64,000 nucleotides of DNA, taken from positions 5,930,501-5,994,500 of the forward strand of contig NZ_CP016809.1 of assembly GCF_002741055.1 (NCBI RefSeq), given 5' to 3'. This stretch comes from Paenibacillus ihbetae (GTDB taxonomy: Bacteria > Bacillota > Bacilli > Paenibacillales > Paenibacillaceae). This document shows, piece by piece, positions 35,106 through 43,974 of this stretch. How positions within the stretch are numbered: the first letter of the stretch is position 1; the number at the start of each line of letters is the position of its first letter. The position numbers were made by a program, and so were the translations under genes. Below the pieces are notes generated by a model. The model saw nothing but the letters and a program-made list of their open reading frames with translations, did no database searches and was not told the origin of the DNA.

Positions 35106-36164
35106 ATGATGTCATCAAACACGTCCAATCCAAAACTTTCAGATGCTAACATTGATGTCCACGTAAAAGGGCGTCCATGGGCTGCGACCCTGATTCTCAC
35201 GGGAGGCGTGGCAGCACTGATGCTTGGCATGGCATTATCCATATCGCTAGGGGCGGCCGAGATTGATCTAGAGAGCGTATGGGAAGCCGTGTTCTTTTTT
35301 AATCCAAGTGTGACGGAGCATCAGATCATACAAGAGCTGCGTATGCCTAGGGTCCTCGGGGGCGCTATGGTAGGCGCCTGTTTTGCCGTATCGGGAGCCA
35401 TCATGCAGGGGATGACCCGGAATCCGCTTGCCGATTCGGGCCTGCTTGGATTAAATGCGGGAGCAGGATTTGTGATTGCGGTTTGCTTTGCCTTTTTTCC
35501 GGGGCTGCCGTATATGTATCTGATTCTGCTCTCATTTGCCGGGGCCGCTTTGGGCGCGCTGCTCGTGTATGGCATCAGCTCGATGTCCAGAGGCGGTTTG
35601 ACGCCGGTTCGGCTCGTTCTGGCCGGCGCCGCGCTCAGCGCGCTCTTAAGTGCTCTTAGCGAAGGCATCGCATTGTATTTTCGCATCGGACAGGATTTGG
35701 CGTTCTGGTATGCCGGCGGCACGGCAGGGATTCATTGGAATCACTTGAAGATCATGCTGCCTTGGATAGCCGCTGCGATATTGGGGGCCATTGCATTATC
35801 GCGCTCCGTTACCATGCTTAGTCTTGGGGATGACGTCGCCCGCGGACTGGGTCAGCGAACGGGGCTCGTCAAGCTGGGCGGGACGGTGATCGTGCTGGTG
35901 CTTGCGGGGGCCGCCGTCTCGGTTGCCGGAGCGGTAGGCTTTGTCGGTCTCTTGATACCGCATGTCACGCGTAAGCTGGTCGGCGTGGATTACCGGCTCA
36001 TCATTCCCTGCTCGGCCGTGCTGGGAAGCTTGCTGGTCGTCATTGCGGACCTTGCCGCCAGAATGGTGAACCCTCCTTATGAAACGCCCGTCGGCGCGAT
36101 CATTGCGTTGATCGGCGTCCCCTTCTTCCTCTATTTGGCACGCAAAGAAAGGAGGGAGCTGTAA
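35106..36164 (+). CDS. Iron-siderophore ABC permease (FecCD family), first subunit
   Basis: A 352-residue permease of the BtuC/FecCD family with about ten helices. Family phrases include LRMPRVLGGAMVGACFAVSGAIMQGMTRNPLADSGLLGLNAGAGF and GAVGFVGLLIPHVTRKLVG, the latter being the ATPase-coupling loop. It imports ferric siderophores delivered by the downstream binding lipoprotein. ATG 35106 (or the adjacent 35109) follows GAGGGGAG. The stop abuts the next permease start. Confidence 0.93.
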   Translation: MMSSNTSNPKLSDANIDVHVKGRPWAATLILTGGVAALMLGMALSISLGAAEIDLESVWEAVFFFNPSVTEHQIIQELRMPRVLGGAMVGACFAVSGAIMQGMTRNPLADSGLLGLNAGAGFVIAVCFAFFPGLPYMYLILLSFAGAALGALLVYGISSMSRGGLTPVRLVLAGAALSALLSALSEGIALYFRIGQDLAFWYAGGTAGIHWNHLKIMLPWIAAAILGAIALSRSVTMLSLGDDVARGLGQRTGLVKLGGTVIVLVLAGAAVSVAGAVGFVGLLIPHVTRKLVGVDYRLIIPCSAVLGSLLVVIADLAARMVNPPYETPVGAIIALIGVPFFLYLARKERREL

Positions 36165-37199
36165 ATGGAGGCCGTCACAACTGCCATCCAGGCGCGAAGA
36201 AGCAGGAAACGGAAAATCATCACCCTGTCTGTGCTGGGTGGATTGATTGTCCTGGTGTTTTTGATCAGCATGAACACCGGCGTGATGAGACTAACCCCTG
36301 TCGAGGTCATTACAACGTTGTTTGGCGGCGGAACGGATAAGCAGAATTTGGTGCTGTTTGATTTCCGCTTGCCGCGCATCGTTATTTCGCTGCTTATCGG
36401 CGCCGGTTTAGCGGTATCCGGCTGCGTGATGCAGGGAATCTCCCGCAATGCGCTGGCTGATCCGGGTATCCTGGGGATCAATGCGGGAGCCGGGTTGATG
36501 GTGATGCTGTTTATTTCGTTGTTCCCGACCACGACAGCGGCCCCGGTCTATCTGCTGCCGGTTTTAGCTCTTGTGGGTGCTTGCTTGACCGCCGCCTTGA
36601 TCTGCGTGCTTGCCTATAAGAAGAACCAGGGCTTTAAGCCAACGGGTCTTCTGTTGACGGGCATTGCCGTCGCAGCCGGCATAAGCGCGGCTATGATCGT
36701 GCTCACGCTGCGATTAAGTCCGGAGAAATACCAGTTTGTCGCCGTTTGGCTGGCAGGCAGCATTTGGGGCTCGAGTTGGAAGTTTGTACTGGCTTTGCTC
36801 CCATGGATTCTGGTGCTTCTGCCCTTCGTGATGTACAAAGCTCAGGTGATGAACGTTCTCAATCTTGGAGAGTCGATGGCGACCGGACTGGGGGCTTCCG
36901 TAACCAGGGAGCAGTTGAAGCTGCTGGCGGCGGCGGTCGGCTTGGCGGCCTCCTGCGTCGCGGTAAGCGGAGGGATTGGATTCGTCGGGCTGATCGCGCC
37001 CCACCTGGCCAGACGCTTGGTCGGTGCGAAGCATCAGATGCTGCTGCCGGCAACGGCGCTGACCGGTGCATTGCTGGTTCTTACAGCGGACACGCTGAGC
37101 CGCTCGGTTATTCAACCGTCCGAAATTCCGACAGGAATTGTGGTTGCGGTGATCGGCGCGCCCTACTTCCTTTACCTGTTATCCAGGACCAGAGCTTAG
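36165..37199 (+). CDS. Iron-siderophore ABC permease (FecCD family), second subunit
   Basis: A 344-residue partner permease: LFDFRLPRIVISLLIGAGLAVSGCVMQGISRNALADPGILGINAGAGL and GGIGFVGLIAPHLARRLVG are the usual FecCD motifs. It begins on the base after the first permease's stop with GGAGGGAG within that gene. No ATPase gene follows, so the importer must borrow one (as Bacillus siderophore importers borrow YusV). Confidence 0.93.
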   Translation: MEAVTTAIQARRSRKRKIITLSVLGGLIVLVFLISMNTGVMRLTPVEVITTLFGGGTDKQNLVLFDFRLPRIVISLLIGAGLAVSGCVMQGISRNALADPGILGINAGAGLMVMLFISLFPTTTAAPVYLLPVLALVGACLTAALICVLAYKKNQGFKPTGLLLTGIAVAAGISAAMIVLTLRLSPEKYQFVAVWLAGSIWGSSWKFVLALLPWILVLLPFVMYKAQVMNVLNLGESMATGLGASVTREQLKLLAAAVGLAASCVAVSGGIGFVGLIAPHLARRLVGAKHQMLLPATALTGALLVLTADTLSRSVIQPSEIPTGIVVAVIGAPYFLYLLSRTRA

Positions 37200-37307
37200 C
37201 GGCTCCGGTGCAAGGGGCTAATTGGAGACTGGTGAAGGGGAAGGGACTTGCACATTTTGTTAGCACGGAATAACACTTGTAGAAATCCTTACGCTGCACG
37301 GGATAAC

Positions 37308-37433
37308 ATGCCTGCTACCATCGTGAATGCAGACCGTATTGTGGTCGCTGCTGATAAAGGCATTGCCGAACAAGGCATCCGCCAGGATCTGCTCGCATCG
37401 AGTGGAATATACAGCCGTCTGCATCGAGCCTAA
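37308..37433 (+). pseudogene. C-terminal remnant of an ABC exporter ATPase
   Basis: The 41-codon stretch reads ATIVNADRIVVAADKGIAEQG.RQDLLASSGIYSRLH, which follows the last 40 residues of ABC exporters of the MsbA/LmrA type (ST..NADRI.VLD.G.I.EQGTH.ELL...G.Y..L). No Walker or signature motif lies upstream and there is no ribosome site. It is a decayed fragment between the permease and binding-protein genes, the place where an ATPase or exporter gene may have been lost or rearranged. Confidence 0.55.
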
Positions 37434-37480
37434 TTCGGTGCATGATCCAGGCATACACTACGAAATCAGGAGGAGACAAT

Positions 37481-38482
37481 ATGTTCATATCTAGGTTTCG
37501 GGTCATTCTCACAATGCTCATCTTATGTTCATTCTTAATTTCCGCATGCGGCGGGAAGAGCAATACGACCGGCAGTGCGGGTACAGCGGGGGAAACGGCT
37601 GCAAGCGCCGACAAGCCCCAAACCGAATCCTCAGCTCAGCCTCAGACAAGAAAAGTGGATACTATACATGGAGAAATCCGATATCCGGCTGAGCCGAAGC
37701 GAATAGTCGTCGATGCCTATTTGCCTACCCTGCTGCTGCTCGGAGAGAAGCCGGTGGGCGCGACAGCAAAGGATCTCGAGAACGTCCATATCCAAGACAT
37801 GATCGATGGAATTGAGAGCACGGGCGAGAACGCCACGGAAAAAATCTTGGAGCTCAATCCCGACCTGATTATCAGCGCCAACTCCGATCCGGAAGTGTAC
37901 GAGAAGCTGTCCAAAATTGCGCCGACGATCATTCTGCCATATGAGACCTATCGAAGCGTGCATGAAGAAGTGGAAGGGCTGGGGGCAATCCTGGGCAAGG
38001 AAGAGGAAGCGAAGGAATGGCTGGCCGGGTTTGATGAGAAAATAGAAGCGCTGCGCTTGAAGGTGAACGGCTTGGTGGAGGAAGGAGAAACTTTTTCGAT
38101 CTTCGGCGCATTCGGCAAAACCTTCTACCTTTATGGCGACGGTATTTATCGCGGAGGATTGGCGATCTATAAGGAGCTTAAGCTTACCCCTCCGGAACGG
38201 ATCCAACAAGAACTGATTGCCACTGGCGAGACCTACAAAGAGGTGTCCATGGAGGTGCTGAAAGATTATGCGGGCGATTATATCTTCTTTGATGAGTCAG
38301 GCGATGCCGAGATGGATAAGAGCAATAAGGTTTGGACATCGATAGAAGCTGTAAACCAGGGGCGGGTGTTTTATCTTGATGCCAAACGCTTCTGGCCGTA
38401 TGATCCGATTGCCGTCTTGGCCCAGGCCGAGGAAGTGACGGATATGATCGTCAGCCAGAAAGAGAAGGAGAACGCGAAATAA
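37481..38482 (+). CDS. Iron-siderophore-binding lipoprotein
   Basis: A 333-residue FecB/FhuD-type periplasmic-binding fold (peptidase-like TroA class). The signal peptide ends in lipobox LISAC, then a Gly/Thr/Ala linker. The body starts PKRIVVDAYLPTLLLLGEKPVGA and has ILELNPDLIISANSDPEVYEKLSKIAPTIIL, the typical helix-strand pattern. ATG at 37481 follows AGGAGGAG. It supplies ferric siderophore to the two FecCD permeases and probably shares their Fur control, though a 280-base gap with a gene remnant separates them. Confidence 0.92.
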   Translation: MFISRFRVILTMLILCSFLISACGGKSNTTGSAGTAGETAASADKPQTESSAQPQTRKVDTIHGEIRYPAEPKRIVVDAYLPTLLLLGEKPVGATAKDLENVHIQDMIDGIESTGENATEKILELNPDLIISANSDPEVYEKLSKIAPTIILPYETYRSVHEEVEGLGAILGKEEEAKEWLAGFDEKIEALRLKVNGLVEEGETFSIFGAFGKTFYLYGDGIYRGGLAIYKELKLTPPERIQQELIATGETYKEVSMEVLKDYAGDYIFFDESGDAEMDKSNKVWTSIEAVNQGRVFYLDAKRFWPYDPIAVLAQAEEVTDMIVSQKEKENAK

Positions 38483-38556
38483 TCGTACGTTCATTCATTC
38501 AGTCAGCTGAAATCGATCGGGGGGCAAGCTTTTTTCAAACCATAATAACGGGATTA

Positions 38557-38916
38557 TTACTCTGCCAGGTCATGTCTTTCAACTTCAACCGCAACTGCTT
38601 GCAGCGGGCTGCTAAGTAAAATGTGGGGGGCTGTGACGGTTATTCGCTCGCCAATTTCTAAATCTTCGTATAAATTAGCATCGGTGATAGGATAGTAGAT
38701 CACATCATTCGGGTCATCATTATTTAAATAGTCTGATAACGAATGGTTGACTGTATCGTTCCTTGAGATATTATGAACCACCGCGATCACAGGAGTGTTA
38801 TCTTTCATTTGTTTATCAAAAATAAAATCACCGGTTTCAATCTCGTCCTGATTGCAACCGACAATAGCACTACTAAGAAGCAAAGAAGTTATAGCTGAAT
38901 ATATGGTTCTCCCCAT
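38557..38916 (-). CDS. DUF3221-like small lipoprotein
   Basis: A 119-residue exported protein with signal peptide and lipobox (SSAIVGC). The body (DVIYYPITDANLYEDLEIGERITVTAPHILLSSPLQAVAVEVER) fits the OB-like DUF3221/YobA family. Function unknown. ATG at 38916 follows AGGAGACGG. Lower GC than its neighbours. Confidence 0.7.
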   Translation of the reverse strand: MGRTIYSAITSLLLSSAIVGCNQDEIETGDFIFDKQMKDNTPVIAVVHNISRNDTVNHSLSDYLNNDDPNDVIYYPITDANLYEDLEIGERITVTAPHILLSSPLQAVAVEVERHDLAE

Positions 38917-39218
38917 AATCCGTCTCCTATTGTAATGATTGTCTGCGCTTACCGCGCATGCAGCATGCCTTCTTAAATCCTACCATATTTAGTCGATTCT
39001 GTAAGCTATAGTTTATCGTGATTTACTCAGTAATTTCCGCAGCCCTTATGAGATAGGTACAGGATCCATATGAAGAGCCGAAAAGCTTAAGAGCCTCCAT
39101 TTAGGAGGCTCTCTGTTTGCTTATGGATATTTAGGATGCTAGGGCCTGCTCCGTCTGAGCAGCTTTTATCTTTATAGGGAACTTATAGGCATGTGGAACG
39201 GGCCCGTCATTATCATAT
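38917..39218. other. Intergenic region with hxlR terminator
   Basis: 302 bases without a gene. It holds the lipoprotein's promoter region and the hairpin at 39091-39111; nothing else is recognised. Confidence 0.4.
39091..39116 (-). terminator. Terminator after the HxlR gene
   Basis: GAGCCTCC (39091-39098) pairs with GGAGGCTC (39104-39111); the minus-strand side continues TTAAGCTTTTC. Confidence 0.6.
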
Positions 39219-39623
39219 TTAACGTGCATCCGAGGCGGCAGGCTCATCCGCAGCTTTCAGTTTATCGTTCAGAATGCTATCCTCCAGAACGCTGAACTTA
39301 TCCCCGTATACCTTCGTAATATGCTTTTCTCCCCACGCGCAGAGCATATCGAGAATAACGGTCAGGCTCTTGCCGTATTCACTCAGCTCGTACTCCACCT
39401 TGGGCGGGACTTGATTATGAATAATGCGATTGATCACGCCATCGTCCTCCAGCTCCCGCAGCTGCTGTGTCAGCATTTTTTGCGTAATATTCGGCATAAG
39501 GCGCTTCAGCTCGCTGGTTCGTTTTCGGCCATGGGTCAGGTGGCAAAGGATTACGCATTTCCACTTGCCTCCAATCACTTCCAATGTCGCTTCAACGGCA
39601 ATGTTGTATTTCTTCGCTTGCAT
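39219..39623 (-). CDS. HxlR-family transcriptional regulator
   Basis: A 134-residue MarR-like winged-helix protein. VIGGKWKCVILCHLTHGRKRTSELKRLMPNITQKMLTQQLRELEDDGVINR is diagnostic for HxlR. Members often sense reactive aldehydes or redox stress through a cysteine. The second ATG (39623) has AGGAGG six bases before it and is preferred over the ATG at 39629, which overlaps the ribosome site. It is divergent from an MFS exporter and shares a 190-base control region with an inverted repeat. Confidence 0.92.
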   Translation of the reverse strand: MQAKKYNIAVEATLEVIGGKWKCVILCHLTHGRKRTSELKRLMPNITQKMLTQQLRELEDDGVINRIIHNQVPPKVEYELSEYGKSLTVILDMLCAWGEKHITKVYGDKFSVLEDSILNDKLKAADEPAASDAR

Positions 39624-39641
39624 ATTCATCCTCCTATTGGA

Positions 39642-39680
39642 TAGGCACTGGAAAGTAACTACGATACTGAGAAGTGCCTA
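39642..39680. promoter_or_regulatory. Inverted repeat in the hxlR/MFS divergent region
   Basis: TAGGCACT (39642-39649) and AGTGCCTA (39673-39680) are perfect inverted copies 23 bases apart, next to the hxlR start. This is a plausible binding site for the regulator acting on both genes. Confidence 0.5.
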
Positions 39681-39813
39681 CATTACAAAAAAGTACGTTC
39701 TTCACATAAAAATCGATATGGATCATAATAGCATTTGCCAGCTGGATTACACCATACTCAATTTTTTAACAATATACAAGCAAGTCAATAGGATAGGGGG
39801 AAATATCAACACC

Positions 39814-41028
39814 ATGATTATAGATAAAAAAAGAAGCTTCTTCGCGCTGCTGGCGCTTGCCGTCAGCGCCTTCGCGATCGGAACAACGGAGTTCATCAGC
39901 GTAGGGCTGCTGCCGTTGATATCGGAGGACATGAATATATCCGTAACGACCGCCGGACTAACCGTTTCGATGTACGCCTTGGGCGTCACCTTCGGTGCGC
40001 CCATCCTGACGTCGTTTACCTCCAGGATGTCCCGGAAGACCCAGCTGCTATGGATCATGATCATTTTTATTATCGGGAACAGCTTGGCGGCTGGAGCGGC
40101 TTCCATCGGCATTCTGCTTGCAGCTCGCGTCCTTTCGGCCTTTTCCCATGGCGTGTTTATGTCAATCGGCTCGGTCATTGCGGCCAGCGTGGTCCCAGAG
40201 AACCGCAGAGCCTCTGCCATCTCCATTATGTTTACAGGTCTTACCGTTGCTACCGTGACCGGTGTTCCGATCGGAACGTTTATCGGCCAGCAGTGGGGCT
40301 GGAGACTGGCTTTTGTTGCCATTGCTCTGGTCGGTGTCGCTGCTTTCATCGCGAACAGCATTCTGATCCCGTCCGGCATGCCGAAGGGAGAGCGGACCTC
40401 ATTCCGCGATCAGGCTAAACTGCTGACCAATCGCCGATTGCTGCTGATGCTTCTGATTACCGCACTCGGTTACGGCGGGACCTTTGTTGTCTTTACTTAT
40501 TTATCCCCATTGCTTCAGGATATAACAGGCTTCAAGGAAAATACAGTAGCCGTCATCCTGCTCGTCTACGGGATTGCCATCGCACTCGGCAACATTATCG
40601 GCGGAAAAGCAGCGAATCGCAGTCCGCTCAAAGCGCTGCTCTATATGTTCATTGTGCAAGCATTGGTGCTGATCCTGCTTACGTTCACGGCGCCGTTTAA
40701 AGTCGCCGGATTTATTACGATTATCCTCATGGGATTTCTGGCTTTCATGAATGTCCCGGGGCTGCAGGTCTATGTGGTCGAGCTGGCTGAGCGGTTTGCG
40801 CCAGGTGCCGTGAATATGGCATCCGCGCTGAACATCGCGGCATTCAATGCCGGGATCGCCATCGGCTCCTTCCTCGGCGGCTTGATCGCGAAATCGATGG
40901 GCTTGATTCATACGGCTTGGATTGGGTCGTTGATGGTATTAGCGGCAGTCCTGCTCACGGGATTGAGCTTGAAGCTGGCACGAAAGGATTCGAAGAAGCC
41001 GGACCGTTCCAATGCGAGCGCGGCTTGA
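39814..41028 (+). CDS. MFS exporter, DHA1 (AraJ/YdhP-like)
   Basis: A 404-residue, 12-helix transporter. The start FFALLALAVSAFAIGTTEFISVGLLPLISEDMNISVTTAGLTVSMYALGVTFGAP is diagnostic of the AraJ/YdhP/NepI group, which exports sugars, purines or drugs. ATG at 39814 is the start; the longer frame from 39424 runs through the divergent regulator. The divergent HxlR gene probably controls it, and the aldo-keto reductase that follows may belong to the same regulon. Confidence 0.9.
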   Translation: MIIDKKRSFFALLALAVSAFAIGTTEFISVGLLPLISEDMNISVTTAGLTVSMYALGVTFGAPILTSFTSRMSRKTQLLWIMIIFIIGNSLAAGAASIGILLAARVLSAFSHGVFMSIGSVIAASVVPENRRASAISIMFTGLTVATVTGVPIGTFIGQQWGWRLAFVAIALVGVAAFIANSILIPSGMPKGERTSFRDQAKLLTNRRLLLMLLITALGYGGTFVVFTYLSPLLQDITGFKENTVAVILLVYGIAIALGNIIGGKAANRSPLKALLYMFIVQALVLILLTFTAPFKVAGFITIILMGFLAFMNVPGLQVYVVELAERFAPGAVNMASALNIAAFNAGIAIGSFLGGLIAKSMGLIHTAWIGSLMVLAAVLLTGLSLKLARKDSKKPDRSNASAA

Positions 41029-41134
41029 ATGAAAGGTTTATGGTGAAGGGAGGTGATGTTTTAGCGTTTCATCGGAAATACTGCAGCTAGGTTTTCATTC
41101 TTCACAACCCAAAAAAATTCGGAGGTTTATCAAC

Positions 41135-41980
41135 ATGACAGCAAAACACTTACAAGATACTACCACTTTATATAATGGCGTCAACATGCCTTGGTTTGGA
41201 CTTGGCGTATTTAAAGTAGAGGAAGGACCGGAGCTGGTAAACGCCGTCCGCACGGCAATTCAGCATGGCTATCGCTCCATAGATACGGCCGCCATTTACG
41301 GAAATGAAGAAGGGGTCGGACAGGGCATCCGCGAGGGCTTGGAAGCTGCCGGGATCAAGCGGGAGGATCTGTTTGTCACATCCAAAGTATGGAATGCCGA
41401 TCTGGGGTATGAGTCCACCTTGAAGGCTTACGAGGAAAGTCTCCGGAAGCTGGGCCTTGAATACTTGGATTTGTATCTTATACACTGGCCGGTTGAAGGG
41501 AAATATACAGAGGCGTGGAAGGCGTTAGAAACGCTGTACAAGCAAGGACGCGTCAAAGCGATTGGCGTCAGCAACTTCCAGATCCATCACCTCGAGCAGT
41601 TAATGAAGGAAACCGAAATCAAGCCGATGATAAACCAGGTGGAATATCATCCACGACTAACGCAAAAGGAACTGCAGGCGTACTGCCAGGCGAATGAAAT
41701 TCAGCTCGAGGCTTGGTCTCCATTAATGCAGGGACAGCTCCTGGATCAGGAGGATCTTCAGCGCATTGCTGAAAAGTATCAAAAATCCATCGCGCAGATC
41801 ATTCTTCGCTGGGATATCCAAAACGGCGTGGTCACGATTCCGAAATCGACCAAGGAACATCGGATTATCGAAAACGCAGATATCTTTGATTTTGAATTGT
41901 CCGCTGAAGATATGCAGCGTATCGACAGCCTGAATCAAGATCACAGAGTTGGACCGGATCCGGACAATTTTGATTTCTAA
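41135..41980 (+). CDS. Aldo/keto reductase (YvgN-like)
   Basis: A 281-residue NADPH-dependent reductase with the full AKR catalytic tetrad: D50, Y55 (AIYGNE), K84 (TSKVW) and H117 (IHWP). GRVKAIGVSNFQIHHLEQL and VVTIPKSTKEHRIIENADIFDFELS are the usual later motifs. Close families reduce methylglyoxal and other reactive aldehydes. ATG at 41135 follows TCGGAGG. Together with an HxlR regulator and an exporter it suggests an aldehyde-stress response. Confidence 0.93.
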   Translation: MTAKHLQDTTTLYNGVNMPWFGLGVFKVEEGPELVNAVRTAIQHGYRSIDTAAIYGNEEGVGQGIREGLEAAGIKREDLFVTSKVWNADLGYESTLKAYEESLRKLGLEYLDLYLIHWPVEGKYTEAWKALETLYKQGRVKAIGVSNFQIHHLEQLMKETEIKPMINQVEYHPRLTQKELQAYCQANEIQLEAWSPLMQGQLLDQEDLQRIAEKYQKSIAQIILRWDIQNGVVTIPKSTKEHRIIENADIFDFELSAEDMQRIDSLNQDHRVGPDPDNFDF

Positions 41981-42100
41981 GAAAAATTTGTGTTTACGAA
42001 ACAATAGAAGTGTAATAATTATTGCGGCTCTCCTGAAACTCGGGCGTAACAACGGGCATCAGGAGGGTCCATTCCTACATAACGGAAGGAGAGAGCGTTC

Positions 42101-42895
42101 GTGAAATTGGAGTTACAAGGAAAAGTCGCACTGGTTACAGGCTCAACGTCCGGCATCGGCAAAGCGATCGCCATGTCGCTTGCAGCGGAAGGAGCATCAA
42201 TCATTATTAATGGAAGGCATGAGGATAAAGTAAAACAGACGATCCATGACATTCATGCCGTGCATCCGGATGCCGAGCTGCGTTATGCCGTGGCGGATCT
42301 CGGAACGGAGGAGGGCTGTCATCAGATGAGGGAAGCCGCTCCGGTCGTTGACATTCTGATCAACAATATGGGGATTTTTGAGCCTGCTGAATTTTTCGAT
42401 ATCCCTGATTCAGAATGGTTCAGATTCTTTGAGACGAATATCATGAGCGGGGTCCGGTTAACCCGGCACTATTTGAAGAACATGATCAATCGGAATGAAG
42501 GTCGAATCATTTTTATCGCGAGTGAAGCAGCCATCATGCCGTCCCAAGAGATGGCGCATTACAGCGCAACCAAGACCATGCAGCTGTCCCTTTCCCGAAG
42601 CTTGGCCGAGCTGACGACAGGAACCCGAGTAACGGTCAACACCGTCATGCCCGGGTCTACTCTTACGGAAGGGGTGGAGACGATGCTGAAAACCCTCTAT
42701 CCCAATGAAGAGCTCACGATCGAAGAAGCGGAGCAGCGGTTTATGAAGGAGAATCGGCCGACTTCCATAATTCAGCGGCTGATTCGTCCAGAGGAGATTG
42801 CCGATTTTGTCACGTATCTTAGCAGTCCTAAATCCTCCGCGATTAACGGTTCGGCGCTTCGCATCGACGGGGGCTTGGTACGGAGCGTATTTTAA
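42101..42895 (+). CDS. Short-chain dehydrogenase/reductase
   Basis: A 264-residue classical SDR: TGSTSGIGKAIA cofactor motif, NNMG, the active-site Ser of FIASEAA, and Y-x-x-x-K (YSATK). GTG at 42101 follows GGAAGGAG. Substrate unknown. A short inverted repeat (CTCCTGA/TCAGGAG, 42033-42065) lies in the leader and may be a weak terminator of the preceding gene. Confidence 0.9.
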   Translation: MKLELQGKVALVTGSTSGIGKAIAMSLAAEGASIIINGRHEDKVKQTIHDIHAVHPDAELRYAVADLGTEEGCHQMREAAPVVDILINNMGIFEPAEFFDIPDSEWFRFFETNIMSGVRLTRHYLKNMINRNEGRIIFIASEAAIMPSQEMAHYSATKTMQLSLSRSLAELTTGTRVTVNTVMPGSTLTEGVETMLKTLYPNEELTIEEAEQRFMKENRPTSIIQRLIRPEEIADFVTYLSSPKSSAINGSALRIDGGLVRSVF

Positions 42896-42925
42896 GCAAC
42901 TCAGGATTATGGATGCTCCGATCCG

Positions 42926-43786
42926 TTAGGTTCGGTATTTCTGCCTGAAGGATTTGGGTTTGATGCCTGCATAGCGAATAAAGCACCGTATGAAATACGG
43001 AAATGAGCCGAATCCGGTTTCTTCGGCAATCCGTCCGATCGGATCGTTGGTATGGATCAGCAATCGCTTGGCTTGTTCAATCCGATGCCGTGTCAAATAT
43101 TCCAAGGGCGTGCAGCCGAACGCTTTTTTCATGCAAATAGACAGATAGTTCTGATGAAAATGCATGGCCTCCGACAATCTGCGATAGCTCACCGGTTCTT
43201 TATAATGCTGTCTGAGATAACTTGCGGTCCGCTCCGCAATGGCATAATGAGGGTGGAGATGCTGGATCCCCTCCTCTTCAGCTTGGAACAGCAGGAGCAG
43301 TTCTTGGAGAAGCTGCTGCTGCTTCCAGCGTGCCGTGGATGAAGGTGATTGTTGAAGGATCTGCAGCTGTTCCAGGAGGAGAACGGCATCTTCCTTCGAA
43401 GGAAGCACTCCGTATTTAGGGATATAGAACGAGAAGGTTTCGATTTGTGCATAAGGCTGATCGGATTGCGATAAGGCAAAAGGGGGCCGTTCCTCCGCTT
43501 CCATCCAGGACCCCAGCGTCTGAAAATGCAGCCAATAAAAATGCGTTTCCTCCTGGCAGGGCAGAAATGTCCGGTGGGCTGCATCCGGTCTTAAAATCAA
43601 GTAGCTGCCGGCCTTCACCCTGTAACATACATCGTTATCCTCCAGAAACAACGCTCCTCGGGTGACCAAAATGAGATCAAACACCCCGATATTAAACCGA
43701 TCCGGGTGTTTGTCTCCCTCCTGGTAGGTATCTTCACCACTAATAATATAATGGGGCAGCGGCGGTGCCGTGAATTGGATCATCAT
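42926..43786 (-). CDS. AraC-family regulator with cupin-like sensor
   Basis: A 286-residue protein: an N-terminal AraC-type cupin (about 15-130; GVFDLILVTRGALFLEDNDVCYRVKAGSYLILRPDAAH) and two C-terminal helix-turn-helix motifs (about 185-286; SYRRLSEAMHFHQNYLSICMKKAFGCTPLEYLTRHRIEQAKRLLIHTNDPIGRIAEETGFGSFPYFIRCFIRYAGIKPKSFRQ). The sensor domain normally binds a sugar. It is divergent from the GH127-type arabinofuranosidase gene and is its likely activator. Confidence 0.93.
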   Translation of the reverse strand: MMIQFTAPPLPHYIISGEDTYQEGDKHPDRFNIGVFDLILVTRGALFLEDNDVCYRVKAGSYLILRPDAAHRTFLPCQEETHFYWLHFQTLGSWMEAEERPPFALSQSDQPYAQIETFSFYIPKYGVLPSKEDAVLLLEQLQILQQSPSSTARWKQQQLLQELLLLFQAEEEGIQHLHPHYAIAERTASYLRQHYKEPVSYRRLSEAMHFHQNYLSICMKKAFGCTPLEYLTRHRIEQAKRLLIHTNDPIGRIAEETGFGSFPYFIRCFIRYAGIKPKSFRQKYRT

Positions 43787-43974
43787 GTGCGGCCGGGCCT
43801 CCTCCTCTTGCTAACTTGTCTCTATGATAATCGTTAACGCCTACCGGATACAAGAATCAAGCATGTTGTAATCGGATAAAAAGATGTTGTTTCTGTGTAT
43901 AGGGTAACGCCCGGTTGAAATGATATATTTCTACCAGTGCACCGAAAAGACAGAAACAAGGAGCGTGAAGTTTC

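Noticed and set aside
42027..42066. CTCCTGA/TCAGGAG inverted repeat as a riboswitch or T-box before the SDR gene
   Set aside because: Stem of only seven bases, no T-box or known aptamer sequence; at most a weak terminator.
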